A stretch of DNA of 64,000 nt, from the NCBI GenBank assembly GCA_016710785.1, contig JADJUE010000002.1, forward strand, positions 372,001 through 436,000. The letters run 5' to 3'. Positions 7,962-17,249 of this stretch are shown here, piece after piece. Positions within the stretch are counted from its first letter, which is position 1. Every line of letters begins with the position of its first letter. The notes under the pieces are model-generated. The model worked only from the letters and a program-made list of their open reading frames with translations, was not told where the DNA came from and ran no database searches. The position numbers and the translations under genes are program-made. This stretch comes from Candidatus Epilinea brevis (GTDB lineage Bacteria > Chloroflexota > Anaerolineae > Epilineales > Epilineaceae).

Positions 7962-10900
7962 ATGAGGTGGAGTACCATGGGCCTGAGGGCCTGGATCGCC
8001 GTTCTAGCCATAACGGGCATGGGTGTGCTGTTCGCCCAGCCTCGAGGCGTGGCTGCCCAGCCGCTGGATTCCAGCAACTGCAGGCTGGATCCCTTCGACC
8101 TGACCGATGATGGTTTCATCAGCCGGGCGGACGTGGATCTCTGGCAGCAGTACTTCGCGGCCGACGACATCAGGGCGGACCTGAACGGCGACGGCAGGCT
8201 CGAGAAGGCCGAGGGCATCGGTATCCTCAAAGAGATGCGCAAGCCGGCCTGCGAATTGCTGGCGATCGCCGCCAGGGGCCAAGGCGCCACCCAGGTCGGC
8301 GGCTACTACGCCGACGCGGCATCGGACTCTCTCAGGCGGAACGGGCCTGTCGTGGTCAACGCCGACCCTGGCAACGTGGACGTGGTGGACAGCCTGGATG
8401 CCCCCAACACCGCCGGAACCCTGTGGGACGGTGGCGGTAGCGACGGCGTGAACGGACTTGCCTCGGAGCGCCGTACCTTCACGACCGGCACCGGTGGCCC
8501 GGAAGGCGACCATATCGCCACGATCGCCGACGACTTCAACCTGACGGGCGGCCCGTGGAGCATCACCGAGATGCGCGCCTGCATGTTCCAGAACTCGTCC
8601 ACCGAGGCCGAGGCCTGGATCTACAACAGCACCGGCACCGCGCCGGTGTTGCCGGTGACGGACGTGCTCGTGGGCCACAGCACCGCTGGCGGCACCGACC
8701 TGCAGTCCATCGTGTTCGTGGACAACGGCACGCGCTGCCGCACGGCCTTCGGCTACCCGGGCCGTGAGTTCGAGTTCAGCCCGGCGTCGACGGGCGTCAC
8801 GTTCTCGCTGCCGGCCGGCTCGTACTGGCTGGCGGTCGTCGGTGGAGCCGCCGCTGGTGGCGCCGGCGGCGGACGCGCGTTCCGCGCCCAATCGACTTCT
8901 TCCTCCCCCCCGGCAGGCAGCGGCTACGCTTTGGAAGCCCAGTGGGGCAGCGCGGTCTTCGGCGCGGCCTACTGGAGCGGCACGAACGGCCAGGGCCAGC
9001 GCGACTTCGCGTTCGACATCGACGGCGTCCTCGGCGGCGGCGGTGTGGTTCGTACGGTTGACCCGAACCGGCAGCTGGGCAACCAGGTGCACCTGCCGAT
9101 CCTGAACTTCCAGGGTCAGGACGACGTCTGCCGCACGATGATCGAAGTGCAGTACATCGGCTGCGATCCGTCGAAGGCCGTCCTGGTGACCTGGGGCGAG
9201 CCGGGCTTCTGCCCGCCGCAGGCCGCCGGTCCGCTCAAGGTGGAATGCACGGGTCTTCTCTTCCCCGGCACCTCCTGGATCATGATGGGCGCGCAGATCC
9301 CCACCGGCTCCAAGGGCGGCATGCTCTTCAAGTTCACGGCGAAGCAGCTCTCGGACGTGGGCATCGACCTGGGCTTCGACGATGTCGTGGCCGACCTGAT
9401 GTGCGAGACGCTGTTCTTCGGTGTGGTCGGCGACGCTGACGACTACCGCCGGTTCAAGAAGGCCTACAACGAGGGCCTGGACTTCGCCGGGATCAACCAG
9501 CGCACGGCGACGGGCACGGGCTTCCTGGCCGTCGAAGTGCTGCGCCACTGCCCGGGCGACGTGACGCCGGGTGTGGAAGTGAGCTCGAAGTACATCGGCA
9601 TCGCGGCGGCCCACCTGGGCTTCTACGATCCAGTGTTCGGTGGCTTCGGCTACTACGTGCCGCTGATCTACGCCAACAAGGCGGGCCTGAACACCGTGAT
9701 GTACATCCAGAACGGTGGCCTGGAATGCTCCTCCCTGGAACTGTGGTTCAAGGGCCAGGACGACTGTCTGCGGGCCCGCATCTGCGATGTGGCCACGGTG
9801 GCCCCGGGCGAGACGTACCAGTTCGACGCCTCTGACTGTGTGGGGCCGGATTGGCAAGGCGCGGCCTGGATCCGCGCCTCGGAGTGGATGGGCGTGGCGG
9901 TCGACATCTACGGCCGCGACATCCTGATGACCTACATCGGCGAGCCAGCTCCTTATGCTTACGTCCTGGTGGACGACAAGGGCAACCCGAAGGTCGTGGC
10001 GAGCCCGGAGACGGGTGAGAAGATCGCCTACGGTCCGCTGATCTACAGCGAGTACCAGGGCTGGGACACGGGCGTGCAGGTGATGAACCTGAGCCAGATC
10101 ATCAACGCCAAGGTCAAGGTGTACTTCCTGGACCGCTCCGGCGACGTGATCACGACGCTGGTGGACTGGGTCTGCCCGCGCGGCTCGCAGACCTTCTTCC
10201 TGCCGATCGTGGCGGACCTCCCGGGCACCTGGGTGGGCAGCATCCGCGTCGAGAGCCAGGAATGGTGGACGCCGGGCACCAACACCCTGGCGGCTCCCGA
10301 CATCGCGGCCGTGGCCACCCTGATGAAGTACGGCGACGTGGCCCGCACGGAGGCGCAGCAGGCCATCGCCTACAACCTGTTGGTGGAGCACAAGGCCTAC
10401 ATCTGGCAGGCCGGCGCCGGTGCCGGTGGCCTGTCGAGCGGTGTGGGCCTGATCGCCATCCCGAGCCTGCTGAAGGACCTGGACGGCTCTGGTGTGACGA
10501 GCGAGACGGCGATCATGAACCTGGTTGCCAAGCCGGGCTTCACCGACTTCGCCATCTACATCTACGACCAGAACGGCCTCCTGGACTTCGTCTGCGAGAA
10601 GCTGTTCGACCGCCAGGTGGAATACATCGACCTGCAGACCTGGGGCTACGTGTCCAACGGCTTCAAGGGCTCGGCGGTCATCTCCGCCACCTTCTGGGAG
10701 CATGACGTCTTCGATCCGGACGGTAAGTTCGTCCGCAACCTGGTGGGCCTCGGCGCGGTGATGGTCGAGCGCACCGGCACCCGCTTGGGTGAGGACATCC
10801 CCGGCGACGAAGCGGCCGGCGACCGCGGCATCCCGTTTGCCGCCGCCGAGCTGGGCAAGGACTGGTGCCCGGGCGGCGATAGGCCCATCTGCCCCGGCCA

Positions 10901-11456
10901 GCCCGTCATCATCATCGAGACGACCATCGAGGACTTCACCTTCCGCGGCGAGAACCTCACCCGGGTGGTGGTCCCCGAAGAGACCGCGCCGTATTACGGT
11001 GAGACTTCCATCACCATCGGCGGCATCCCGGCCAACTGCAAGGTGACGGACGTGAACGCGGCCGTCAACGAGACCGACACCTGGGCCGACTCGCTGGGAC
11101 TTCACGTCTACCGGGTCGAACTGACGAAGGGCAGCACGAACCTTCTCTTTGACGGCTCCACCTGGCCGGGGTTCTGCTTCCCCGTGAATGTGGATGCGGT
11201 CATGGACGACGACGCGCCCACGCGGTTGGCGGACAACACGGATTGCACCGAGCCCTACGGCCTGGGGCAGCCCTTCAAGACGGACGCCGGCGGTCTGGAC
11301 GCTTTCGACGACGCCTTGGCGGCTGGCGACTGGACCCTGCGCGTCACCGACACCTTTGGCGGCTTCGGCTTCTTCTTCGGTGACGGCACGCTCAACAGCT
11401 GGAGCTTGTCGGGCACCTGCCAGACCATCACCCGACGCAAGATCTTCACGCCCTAA
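7962..11456 (+). CDS. Large secreted protein with EF-hand/dockerin-like motif and C-terminal P-domain
   Basis: 1164-aa exported protein. Residues 1-33 are a signal peptide (basic start, hydrophobic core, cut near GVAAQP). Residues ~43-75 carry two Ca-binding dockerin/EF-hand-like loops (DLTDDGFISRADVDLW and DLNGDGRLEKAEGI). Residues ~110-360 are a beta-rich Gly/Thr/Ser region. Residues ~365-910 are an unrecognised Cys-containing region (FQGQDDVCRTMIEVQYIGC; GGLECSSLELWFKGQDDC; LDRSGDVITTLVDWVCPRGSQTFFLP), part of which is duplicated at 15.09-16.06 kb. Residues ~990-1160 resemble a proprotein-convertase P/Homo-B domain (DDDAPTR, AAGDWTLRVTD, DGTLNSWSLSG). AGGAG lies 9 nt before the ATG, and a strong terminator follows. 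Probably a surface or extracellular structural or adhesive protein; no catalytic motif seen. Confidence 0.85.
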   Translation: MRWSTMGLRAWIAVLAITGMGVLFAQPRGVAAQPLDSSNCRLDPFDLTDDGFISRADVDLWQQYFAADDIRADLNGDGRLEKAEGIGILKEMRKPACELLAIAARGQGATQVGGYYADAASDSLRRNGPVVVNADPGNVDVVDSLDAPNTAGTLWDGGGSDGVNGLASERRTFTTGTGGPEGDHIATIADDFNLTGGPWSITEMRACMFQNSSTEAEAWIYNSTGTAPVLPVTDVLVGHSTAGGTDLQSIVFVDNGTRCRTAFGYPGREFEFSPASTGVTFSLPAGSYWLAVVGGAAAGGAGGGRAFRAQSTSSSPPAGSGYALEAQWGSAVFGAAYWSGTNGQGQRDFAFDIDGVLGGGGVVRTVDPNRQLGNQVHLPILNFQGQDDVCRTMIEVQYIGCDPSKAVLVTWGEPGFCPPQAAGPLKVECTGLLFPGTSWIMMGAQIPTGSKGGMLFKFTAKQLSDVGIDLGFDDVVADLMCETLFFGVVGDADDYRRFKKAYNEGLDFAGINQRTATGTGFLAVEVLRHCPGDVTPGVEVSSKYIGIAAAHLGFYDPVFGGFGYYVPLIYANKAGLNTVMYIQNGGLECSSLELWFKGQDDCLRARICDVATVAPGETYQFDASDCVGPDWQGAAWIRASEWMGVAVDIYGRDILMTYIGEPAPYAYVLVDDKGNPKVVASPETGEKIAYGPLIYSEYQGWDTGVQVMNLSQIINAKVKVYFLDRSGDVITTLVDWVCPRGSQTFFLPIVADLPGTWVGSIRVESQEWWTPGTNTLAAPDIAAVATLMKYGDVARTEAQQAIAYNLLVEHKAYIWQAGAGAGGLSSGVGLIAIPSLLKDLDGSGVTSETAIMNLVAKPGFTDFAIYIYDQNGLLDFVCEKLFDRQVEYIDLQTWGYVSNGFKGSAVISATFWEHDVFDPDGKFVRNLVGLGAVMVERTGTRLGEDIPGDEAAGDRGIPFAAAELGKDWCPGGDRPICPGQPVIIIETTIEDFTFRGENLTRVVVPEETAPYYGETSITIGGIPANCKVTDVNAAVNETDTWADSLGLHVYRVELTKGSTNLLFDGSTWPGFCFPVNVDAVMDDDAPTRLADNTDCTEPYGLGQPFKTDAGGLDAFDDALAAGDWTLRVTDTFGGFGFFFGDGTLNSWSLSGTCQTITRRKIFTP

Positions 11457-11505
11457 AGCGTGGGGGCCACCGCTCAGCTTGGCTTCGGCTACGCTGAATG
11501 CTCAC

Positions 11506-11556
11506 AGAACCACCGGGTCCGCGAGGCATTGCCTCGCGGGCCCGGTTCTTTTTTCG
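11506..11556 (+). terminator. Rho-independent terminator of the large secreted protein gene
   Basis: A nearly perfect GC-rich inverted repeat (AGAACC..CCGGGTCCGCGAGGC / GCCTCGCGGGCCCGGTTCT) with a 3-nt loop is followed directly by a T run, 50-100 bp after the stop codon at 11456. Confidence 0.88.
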
Positions 11557-11685
11557 GTGACCGTGGTATCCTCTGCCTCCCGGCGACCTGAGGCCGGCTT
11601 GATTTGGCGTCTCGACCCTTCCTGCGGCTGCAGCAGCCGGGGCCGTCCGGTGCGAGGCGCGCCCGACACATTCCGGAGACAGCCC

Positions 11686-13425
11686 ATGAACCGCCGCTCG
11701 CGTCTGCGGATGATGGCGAGCCTGGCCATGATCGGCTTCAGCCCGAACCTGGCCGCCTGCCGCGCCGGAGCTTCCGGACCCCTGTTCGTCGACCAGGCCG
11801 CTGCTTTGGGCGTCGACTTCCATCATGACGCTTTCTTGAGTGGTGACTACCACTTCATGGAGATCGCCGGTTTCGGCTGCGGCATGCTGGACTATGACGG
11901 TGACGGCGATCTGGACCTGTGGTTCGTCCAGGGCAGCGCCGCCGGGCGTTCAGTAGCGCCGTCCATTCCGGGTGACACCCGCCCCAAGACCGATCGCTTG
12001 TATAAGAACCTGCTCAAGGAAAGCGGCAAGCTGGCCTTTGAGGACGTGACCGAGGCGGCCGGCATCCGCGAAGATGGCTACGGGATGGGTCTGGCCGCGG
12101 GTGACTACGACAACGACGGCGACGTGGATGTCTATGTCACCAACTTCGGTCCCAACGCCTTGTGGCGCAACAATGGCGACGGCACCTTCACTGACGTGAT
12201 CGAAGCATCCGGGGCCCAGGAAGAACGCTGGAGCATGGGCGCCGCCTTCCTGGACTATGACCGCGACGGCTGGCTGGACCTCTACGTCAGCAACTACGTG
12301 AGCTTCACGCTCTCCAGCCACAAGGCCTGCTACGCCCCCAGCGGGGCAGTGGACTACTGCGGCCCGGCTTCCTATCCGGCCTATTCCGATCGTCTCTTGC
12401 GCAACAACGGTGACGGGAGCTTCAGCGATGTGACCGGCGAGCTGGGCATCGGCGAGGTGGCCTTTCCGGGGCTGGGTGTCGTGGCCGCCGACTTCAACCG
12501 TGACGGTTGGCCGGACATCTACGTGGCCAACGACGGCACCGAGAACCTCTTGTGGATCAATCAAGAGGGCAAGCGTTTCACCAACCAGGCCCTGGCCGCG
12601 GGCGCCGCGCTGGACGGCAGCGGCAAGCCGGAAGCCAGCATGGGCGTGGTGGCGGACGACCTCGACGGCGACGGCGACATGGAGATCTTCCTCACCCACT
12701 TGACCGGTGAGAGCAACACGCTCTACATCGACGATGGCGCCGGGCTGTACCATGATGGGACGAATGCGGCCGGCTTGGGATCGTCCAGCCTGCCCTTCAC
12801 GGGCTTCGGTGTGGCGGCCCTGGACTACGATGGCGACGGCTGGCAGGACCTGGCCATCGCCAACGGTGGGGTGCGGACGGTCGATACCGCCGCCGCGGGC
12901 CAGACCGCGGCATCCACAGGCCTGGAACAGTTCTGGCAGCGCAACCAGCTGATGCGCGCCCTGGGCCAGGGGCGCTGGGAGGAGATCCCGGCTGAAACCG
13001 CCGGCGACGCCTTTACGAAGCCGGACATCCATCGTGGCATGGCTCATGGCGACCTGGACCTGGACGGCGACCCGGACCTGTTGGTGGTGCGCGTCAACGG
13101 TCCGGCCATGGTGCTGATCAACCAGCAGGGAGCGCCTGCGCGCTGGTTGGGGTTGCGTCTGGTGGACACGAAGGACCGCGATGCCTCCGGGGCACTGGCG
13201 ACGGTCGTCACCGAGGAGGGGCGCCGCCTGACGCGCCGGGCGGCCTTCGACGGCAGCTACCTGTCGGTCAGCGATCCGCGGCTGCTGGTGGGCCTGGGCG
13301 AGGACAGTCCGGTAGCAGTCGAGGTTCAGTGGCCGGATGGCCTCCACGAGCGCTTCACCTGGGCTGGCCGCGCCACCGAGACCTATGTCGAACTGAAGGA
13401 GGGAAGCGGTGAAGAACTCCCCTGA
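11686..13425 (+). CDS. CRTAC1-family lipoprotein (FG-GAP/VCBS repeats plus ASPIC/UnbV), second copy
   Basis: 579-aa exported protein starting MNRRSRLRMMASLAMIG, with a signal peptide and lipobox-like LAAC. The chosen ATG is preceded by GGAGAC; the frame is open back to 11188, but that part overlaps the previous gene and the terminator. FG-GAP/VCBS loops recur (DYDGDGDLDLWF, DYDNDGDVDVYV, DYDRDGWLDLYV, DFNRDGWPDIYV, DLDGDGDMEIFL, DLDLDGDPDLLV). The C-terminal ASPIC/UnbV domain reads RWLGLRL...GALATVV...SDPRLLVGLG...VEVQWPDG. It is paralogous to the protein at 3802-5616 and lies upstream of a TPR lipoprotein, the reverse order of the first pair. Confidence 0.9.
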   Translation: MNRRSRLRMMASLAMIGFSPNLAACRAGASGPLFVDQAAALGVDFHHDAFLSGDYHFMEIAGFGCGMLDYDGDGDLDLWFVQGSAAGRSVAPSIPGDTRPKTDRLYKNLLKESGKLAFEDVTEAAGIREDGYGMGLAAGDYDNDGDVDVYVTNFGPNALWRNNGDGTFTDVIEASGAQEERWSMGAAFLDYDRDGWLDLYVSNYVSFTLSSHKACYAPSGAVDYCGPASYPAYSDRLLRNNGDGSFSDVTGELGIGEVAFPGLGVVAADFNRDGWPDIYVANDGTENLLWINQEGKRFTNQALAAGAALDGSGKPEASMGVVADDLDGDGDMEIFLTHLTGESNTLYIDDGAGLYHDGTNAAGLGSSSLPFTGFGVAALDYDGDGWQDLAIANGGVRTVDTAAAGQTAASTGLEQFWQRNQLMRALGQGRWEEIPAETAGDAFTKPDIHRGMAHGDLDLDGDPDLLVVRVNGPAMVLINQQGAPARWLGLRLVDTKDRDASGALATVVTEEGRRLTRRAAFDGSYLSVSDPRLLVGLGEDSPVAVEVQWPDGLHERFTWAGRATETYVELKEGSGEELP

Positions 13426-13454
13426 TCCACGCGGATTCGCGAACCCCCGAAGCT

Positions 13455-15044
13455 ATGGCCCGTCCATGCTGCTGCCCTGGCCTGATGGCTTCCGGTCTTA
13501 TCGGCGCCTCACTGTCCGGCTGCGCCAAGGGTGAGACCTTGGCCCCGCTGCCCGTTGTCGATCTCTCGCCTCTGGCGCCCAAGGCCCAGACCCAGGTGGC
13601 CGGTGCCCAGGCGGCTTTGGCGCAGGCCACGGCTGAGTCCGCGGTGCCCTTGGCCGCGCGTTTCGGCGAGCTGGGGCGGCAGTACCAGGCCTACCAGCTG
13701 CTGGGCGCGGCCGAGCGGGCTTACCGCAACGCCCTGGCCCTGACGCCGGACGCCTTCGAATGGCGCTATCTCCTGGCGCATACCTTGCATGAGGGCAATC
13801 AGAACGAGGCGGCGGCCGAGTCCTTCGACATCGCCGCCGAGCTGCGACCACGCGAAGGCGTCGTACTGTTCTGGAGCGGGCAGAGCTGGGCCGCCGCAGG
13901 CAAGCCGGAGGAAGCCAAGAAGCGCTACGAAGCGCTGTTGAAGGATGAGCCGGACCATGCCGCGGCCATGATCGCCCTGTCGCGCATCCTGCAACAGGAG
14001 GGCGACCTGCCGCGCACGATCGAACTGCTGGAGAAGGCGCGAGCATTGGACCCCAACGCCAGCGAGATCAATTACCCCCTGGGCATGGCCTATCGTGCCC
14101 TCGGGCAGGAAGAGAAGGCTAAACCGCTGGTGGCCGCGCGCGGCGACACGAAGGTCAAGCTGGTGGACCCGATCTACGTCGACCTCAAGAGCCTGGCTGA
14201 AGGCGCGGCGGTGGTTCTGCAGGAGGGTACCGAGTTCTTCGAAAAGGGCGACCTGGCAGCGGCGGAGAGGGCCTTCCGCCAGGCCATCGCCGAGGACCCG
14301 GCGAACGTGACGGCCCATGAGAACCTCGGCGTGGCACTCACGCGCCTGGATCGCCTGGAAGAAGCGGAGACAGAGATCCAGAAGGCTATTGCCCTGGAGC
14401 CCAACCGCGTGTCGTTGCACTTCAGCCTGGGATCTGTCTATTCTCGCATGGGCAAGGGACAGCAGGCCATCGACAGCCTGCGGCGCGCCGTGCAGCTGGA
14501 CCCGGCCCATGCCGGCGCGCACTTCAACCTGGCCAACGCCCTGGTGCGGGGAGGCCAGCCCGACGATGCCCTGGCGGCGTACCAGCGGGTGGTGGAGCTG
14601 CAGCCCAACAACGCCGACGCCCGCTTGCTGGTAGGGCTGATGCAGATTCAAGCCGGCCGCTGGGCCGAGGCAGAGCGCATCGTCGTGGCCTCGGCCACCG
14701 CCGTACCCGACCATCCGCGCCTCGTCGAGATGCTGGCGCGCCTGCGCGCCGCCTGCCCCGAGGACGCGCGACGCGACGGTCCGGCGGCGATGGCCTTGGC
14801 CAAGCGGCTGATGGACTCCAAGTCGGACATCAACTCGGCGGTCACCCAGGCCATGGCGCTCGCGGAGGTAGGCCGCTTCGCGGAGGCGGAAGCGCTGCAG
14901 GCCGAGGCGCTCCGGGTGGCGCTGGCGGAGAGCCGTCCGGACTTAGAAGCCAGCCTGACCTACTTCCTGGATTTGTACAAGGCCGGCAAGCCGGCGCGCG
15001 AGCTCTGGGCGCCGGACGATCCGCTGATGCCGGGGGTGCAGTGA
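13455..15044 (+). CDS. TPR-repeat lipoprotein, second copy (possible 5' frameshift)
   Basis: 529 aa with a lipobox (LIGASLSGC) and at least eight TPR-like repeats (for example AERAFRQAIAEDPANVTAHENLGVALTRLDRLEEAETE and AIDSLRRAVQLDPAHAGAHFNLANALVRGGQPDDAL). The ATG at 13455 gives an odd N-terminus (MARPCCCPGLMASG) without a good ribosome binding site. A GTG at 13409 has AAGGAGG six nt upstream and reads VKNSPDPRGFANPRSYGPSMLLP in another frame, which would join sensibly to GLMASGLIGASLSGC after one base change near 13470-13485. Paired with the CRTAC1 gene 29 bp upstream. Probably a surface scaffold. Confidence 0.85.
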   Translation: MARPCCCPGLMASGLIGASLSGCAKGETLAPLPVVDLSPLAPKAQTQVAGAQAALAQATAESAVPLAARFGELGRQYQAYQLLGAAERAYRNALALTPDAFEWRYLLAHTLHEGNQNEAAAESFDIAAELRPREGVVLFWSGQSWAAAGKPEEAKKRYEALLKDEPDHAAAMIALSRILQQEGDLPRTIELLEKARALDPNASEINYPLGMAYRALGQEEKAKPLVAARGDTKVKLVDPIYVDLKSLAEGAAVVLQEGTEFFEKGDLAAAERAFRQAIAEDPANVTAHENLGVALTRLDRLEEAETEIQKAIALEPNRVSLHFSLGSVYSRMGKGQQAIDSLRRAVQLDPAHAGAHFNLANALVRGGQPDDALAAYQRVVELQPNNADARLLVGLMQIQAGRWAEAERIVVASATAVPDHPRLVEMLARLRAACPEDARRDGPAAMALAKRLMDSKSDINSAVTQAMALAEVGRFAEAEALQAEALRVALAESRPDLEASLTYFLDLYKAGKPARELWAPDDPLMPGVQ

Positions 15045-16097
15045 GTGTGCCTCGGCGCGTCAGGCGGGGGGGGCAGCGGTCGAGAGGCGGCCGGCGGTCT
15101 GGAATGCTCGTCGCTGGAGATCTGGTTCAAGGCGCAGGACGACTGCCTGCGGGCCCGTATCTGCGACGTGGCCACGTTGGCGCCGGGCGAGACCTACCAG
15201 TTCGACGCCTCTGACTGCGTAGGCCCGGACTGGCAGGGATCCACCTGGATCCGCGCTTCCGAGCCCATGGGCGTGGCGGTGGACATCTATGGCCGCGACA
15301 TCCTGATGACCTATATCGGCGAGCCCGAGCCCTACAACTTCATGCAGGAGGACGGCAGCGGCGAGATCTCACCCACCACCGGCGAGCGGGTGGCCTATGG
15401 TCCGCTGATCTACTCGGAGTACCAGGGCTGGGACACCGGGGTGCAGGTGATGAACCTGAGCCAGACGGTCAACGCCAAGGTCAAGGTGTATTTCCTGGAC
15501 CGCTCGGGCGATGTGATCACAACGCTGGTGGACTGGATCTGCCCGCGCGGTTCGCAGACCTTCTTCCTGCCGATCGTGGCGGATCTGCCGGGCACCTGGG
15601 TCGGCAGCCTCAGGGTGGAGAGCCAGGACTGGTGGACGCCGGGCACCACAGCGGTCACGGCGCCCTACGTGGTCGGCGTGGCCACCCTGATGACGTACAG
15701 CGACGTGGCCCGCACAGAGACCCAGCAGGCCATCGCCTACAACCTGCTGCCGGAGCACAAGAGCTATCTGTGGCAGGTCGGCGAGCAGGTCGGCGGCCTT
15801 GGGTCCGGCGTCGGCTTGCTGGCCATCCCCAGCCTGTTGAAAGACCTGGACGGCTCAGGGGTGACCAGCGAGACGGCGATCATGAACCTGGTGACCAAGC
15901 CGGGCTTCACGGACTTCGCTATCTGCAGCTACGACCAGAACGGCCTCCTCGACTTCGTGTGCGAGAAGCTGCATGACCGGCAGGTGGAATGCATCGACCT
16001 GCAGACCTGGGGTTACGTGAACAACGGCTTCAAGGGCTCAGCGGTCATCTCGGCACAGCAGCCTATCCTATGCCCAAGAACGGGCAGCCTGCTATGA
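15045..16097 (+). pseudogene. Truncated duplicate of the middle of the 1164-aa secreted protein
   Basis: From about 15093 to 16055 the translation matches the large secreted protein over its region at 9713-10690 (GGLECSSLE(I/L)WFK(A/G)QDDCLRA through NNGFKGSAVISA). I see only a few dozen substitutions and one short in-frame gap (NFMQEDGSGE versus AYVLVDDKGN). The copy lacks the signal peptide, the N-terminal half and the P-domain. It starts with a low-complexity GTG leader right after the TPR stop and ends in unrelated residues QQPILCPRTGSLL. Most likely a partial gene duplication that no longer encodes an exported protein; expression from the upstream operon cannot be excluded. Confidence 0.72.
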
Positions 16098-16247
16098 AAA
16101 TGCGCCGCGCTCCAGCCGCAGTTTCATGCTCTGGCGGGTGTGCATGCCGCACATGCGCGACTTATTGGATTGAGCGCGCCGCAGGCGTGGCTAGTACAGC
16201 CCGACAAGGGTCAGTCGTTTCTGCGTCATGACTTGCGCCGGGCTTTA
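16098..16247. other. Short unassigned stretch between duplicate and rhodanese
   Basis: 150 bp, visibly less GC-rich than its surroundings. Open reading frames run through it, but none resembles a family I know. It may be the edge of the insertion or deletion that truncated the preceding duplicate. Confidence 0.3.
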
Positions 16248-17093
16248 CTAGCCCGTGGCCACCATTCGGGAGGGATCCGTGATCCACTCCGACCAGGAGC
16301 CGGCGTAGAGCCGGGGCTCGCCCAGGCCGGCATGGACCATGGCCAGCACGTCATGGGCCGCGGTGACCCCAGAGCCGCAGTAGACGGCGCAGTCCGCGGC
16401 GGCATGCGGGCCAAGGATGCCTCTGTAGCGCCTGGCCAGCGCGGCTGCCGGCATCCAGCGCCCGTCGGATCCCAGGTTGTCCAGATAGGGCGCCGACAGG
16501 GCGCCCGGGATATGACCGGCTACCGCGTCGATGGGTTCCGCCTCGCCGCGGTAGCGGATGGCCTCGCGGGCGTCCAGCAGACAATGCCCACCATCCGTGG
16601 CCCAGCGGGCCACCTCATCGGCCGGTAAGACCAGCTCCGATCGCGGCGCCGGATGGAACTGCCGCCGGCTTGGCGAGGGCAGCCGGTCGTCTACCGGCAG
16701 ACCCTCCGCCGTCCAGGCCGCCCAACCGCCGTCCAAAACGGCCACCGCCTCATGCCCCAGCCAGCGCAGCAGCCACCAGAGTCGGGCGGCGATGCCCCCG
16801 CTGCCGTCGTCGTAGGCCACCACCTGTGTGGCTTCGTCGATGCCCCAGCCGCCCAGGCGCTCGGCGAGCCGCGCCACGTCCGGCAAGGGATGCCGGCCCG
16901 TGCGGCCCGGTTGGACCGGTGCGGAAAGGTCGGCATCCAGATGGGCGTAGACGGCGCCCGGCACGTGCCCGCGGGCGTGGTCGGCGCGGCCGCGCGGGGG
17001 ATCCAACAGGCTGAAACGGCAGTCGACGACACGCCAGAGGGGATCATCCAGATGCCGGGCGAGGTCCTGGCTGCCGATCAGGGTGCGGTACAT
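16248..17093 (-). CDS. Two-domain rhodanese (thiosulfate/3-mercaptopyruvate sulfurtransferase)
   Basis: 281-aa cytoplasmic sulfurtransferase that moves sulfane sulfur through a Cys persulfide. The N-terminal non-catalytic rhodanese domain contains VVDCRFSLLDP...HARGHVPGAVYAHLD. The C-terminal catalytic domain contains LLDAREAIRYRGEAEPID...GHIPGALSAPY and the active-site loop CGSGVTA with the catalytic Cys. The length is normal for tandem-domain TST/MST enzymes. I start it at ATG 17093 (MYRTLIGSQDL) because AGGAGG lies just upstream; the frame extends back to 17144 without support. It is separate from the Bat operon upstream. Confidence 0.92.
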   Translation of the reverse strand: MYRTLIGSQDLARHLDDPLWRVVDCRFSLLDPPRGRADHARGHVPGAVYAHLDADLSAPVQPGRTGRHPLPDVARLAERLGGWGIDEATQVVAYDDGSGGIAARLWWLLRWLGHEAVAVLDGGWAAWTAEGLPVDDRLPSPSRRQFHPAPRSELVLPADEVARWATDGGHCLLDAREAIRYRGEAEPIDAVAGHIPGALSAPYLDNLGSDGRWMPAAALARRYRGILGPHAAADCAVYCGSGVTAAHDVLAMVHAGLGEPRLYAGSWSEWITDPSRMVATG

Positions 17094-17249
17094 GGGGCCT
17101 CCTGCAGACGGGCGCTGGGTGCCGCCGGTCGGGTGCCGCGGCATCTGCGGCTATTGTGGCACAGGGGCCAAGGACCCGTGGATTCCGAGCGATCACTTCG
17201 TTCGAGTTTGACAGATTCGCCTTGCCGGCCGAATGGGCGTGAGCGACGG

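Noticed and set aside
8004..11105. 1033-codon minus-strand frame over the secreted protein
   Set aside because: Shadow of the 1164-aa gene; the plus strand has a signal peptide, motifs, ribosome binding site and terminator.
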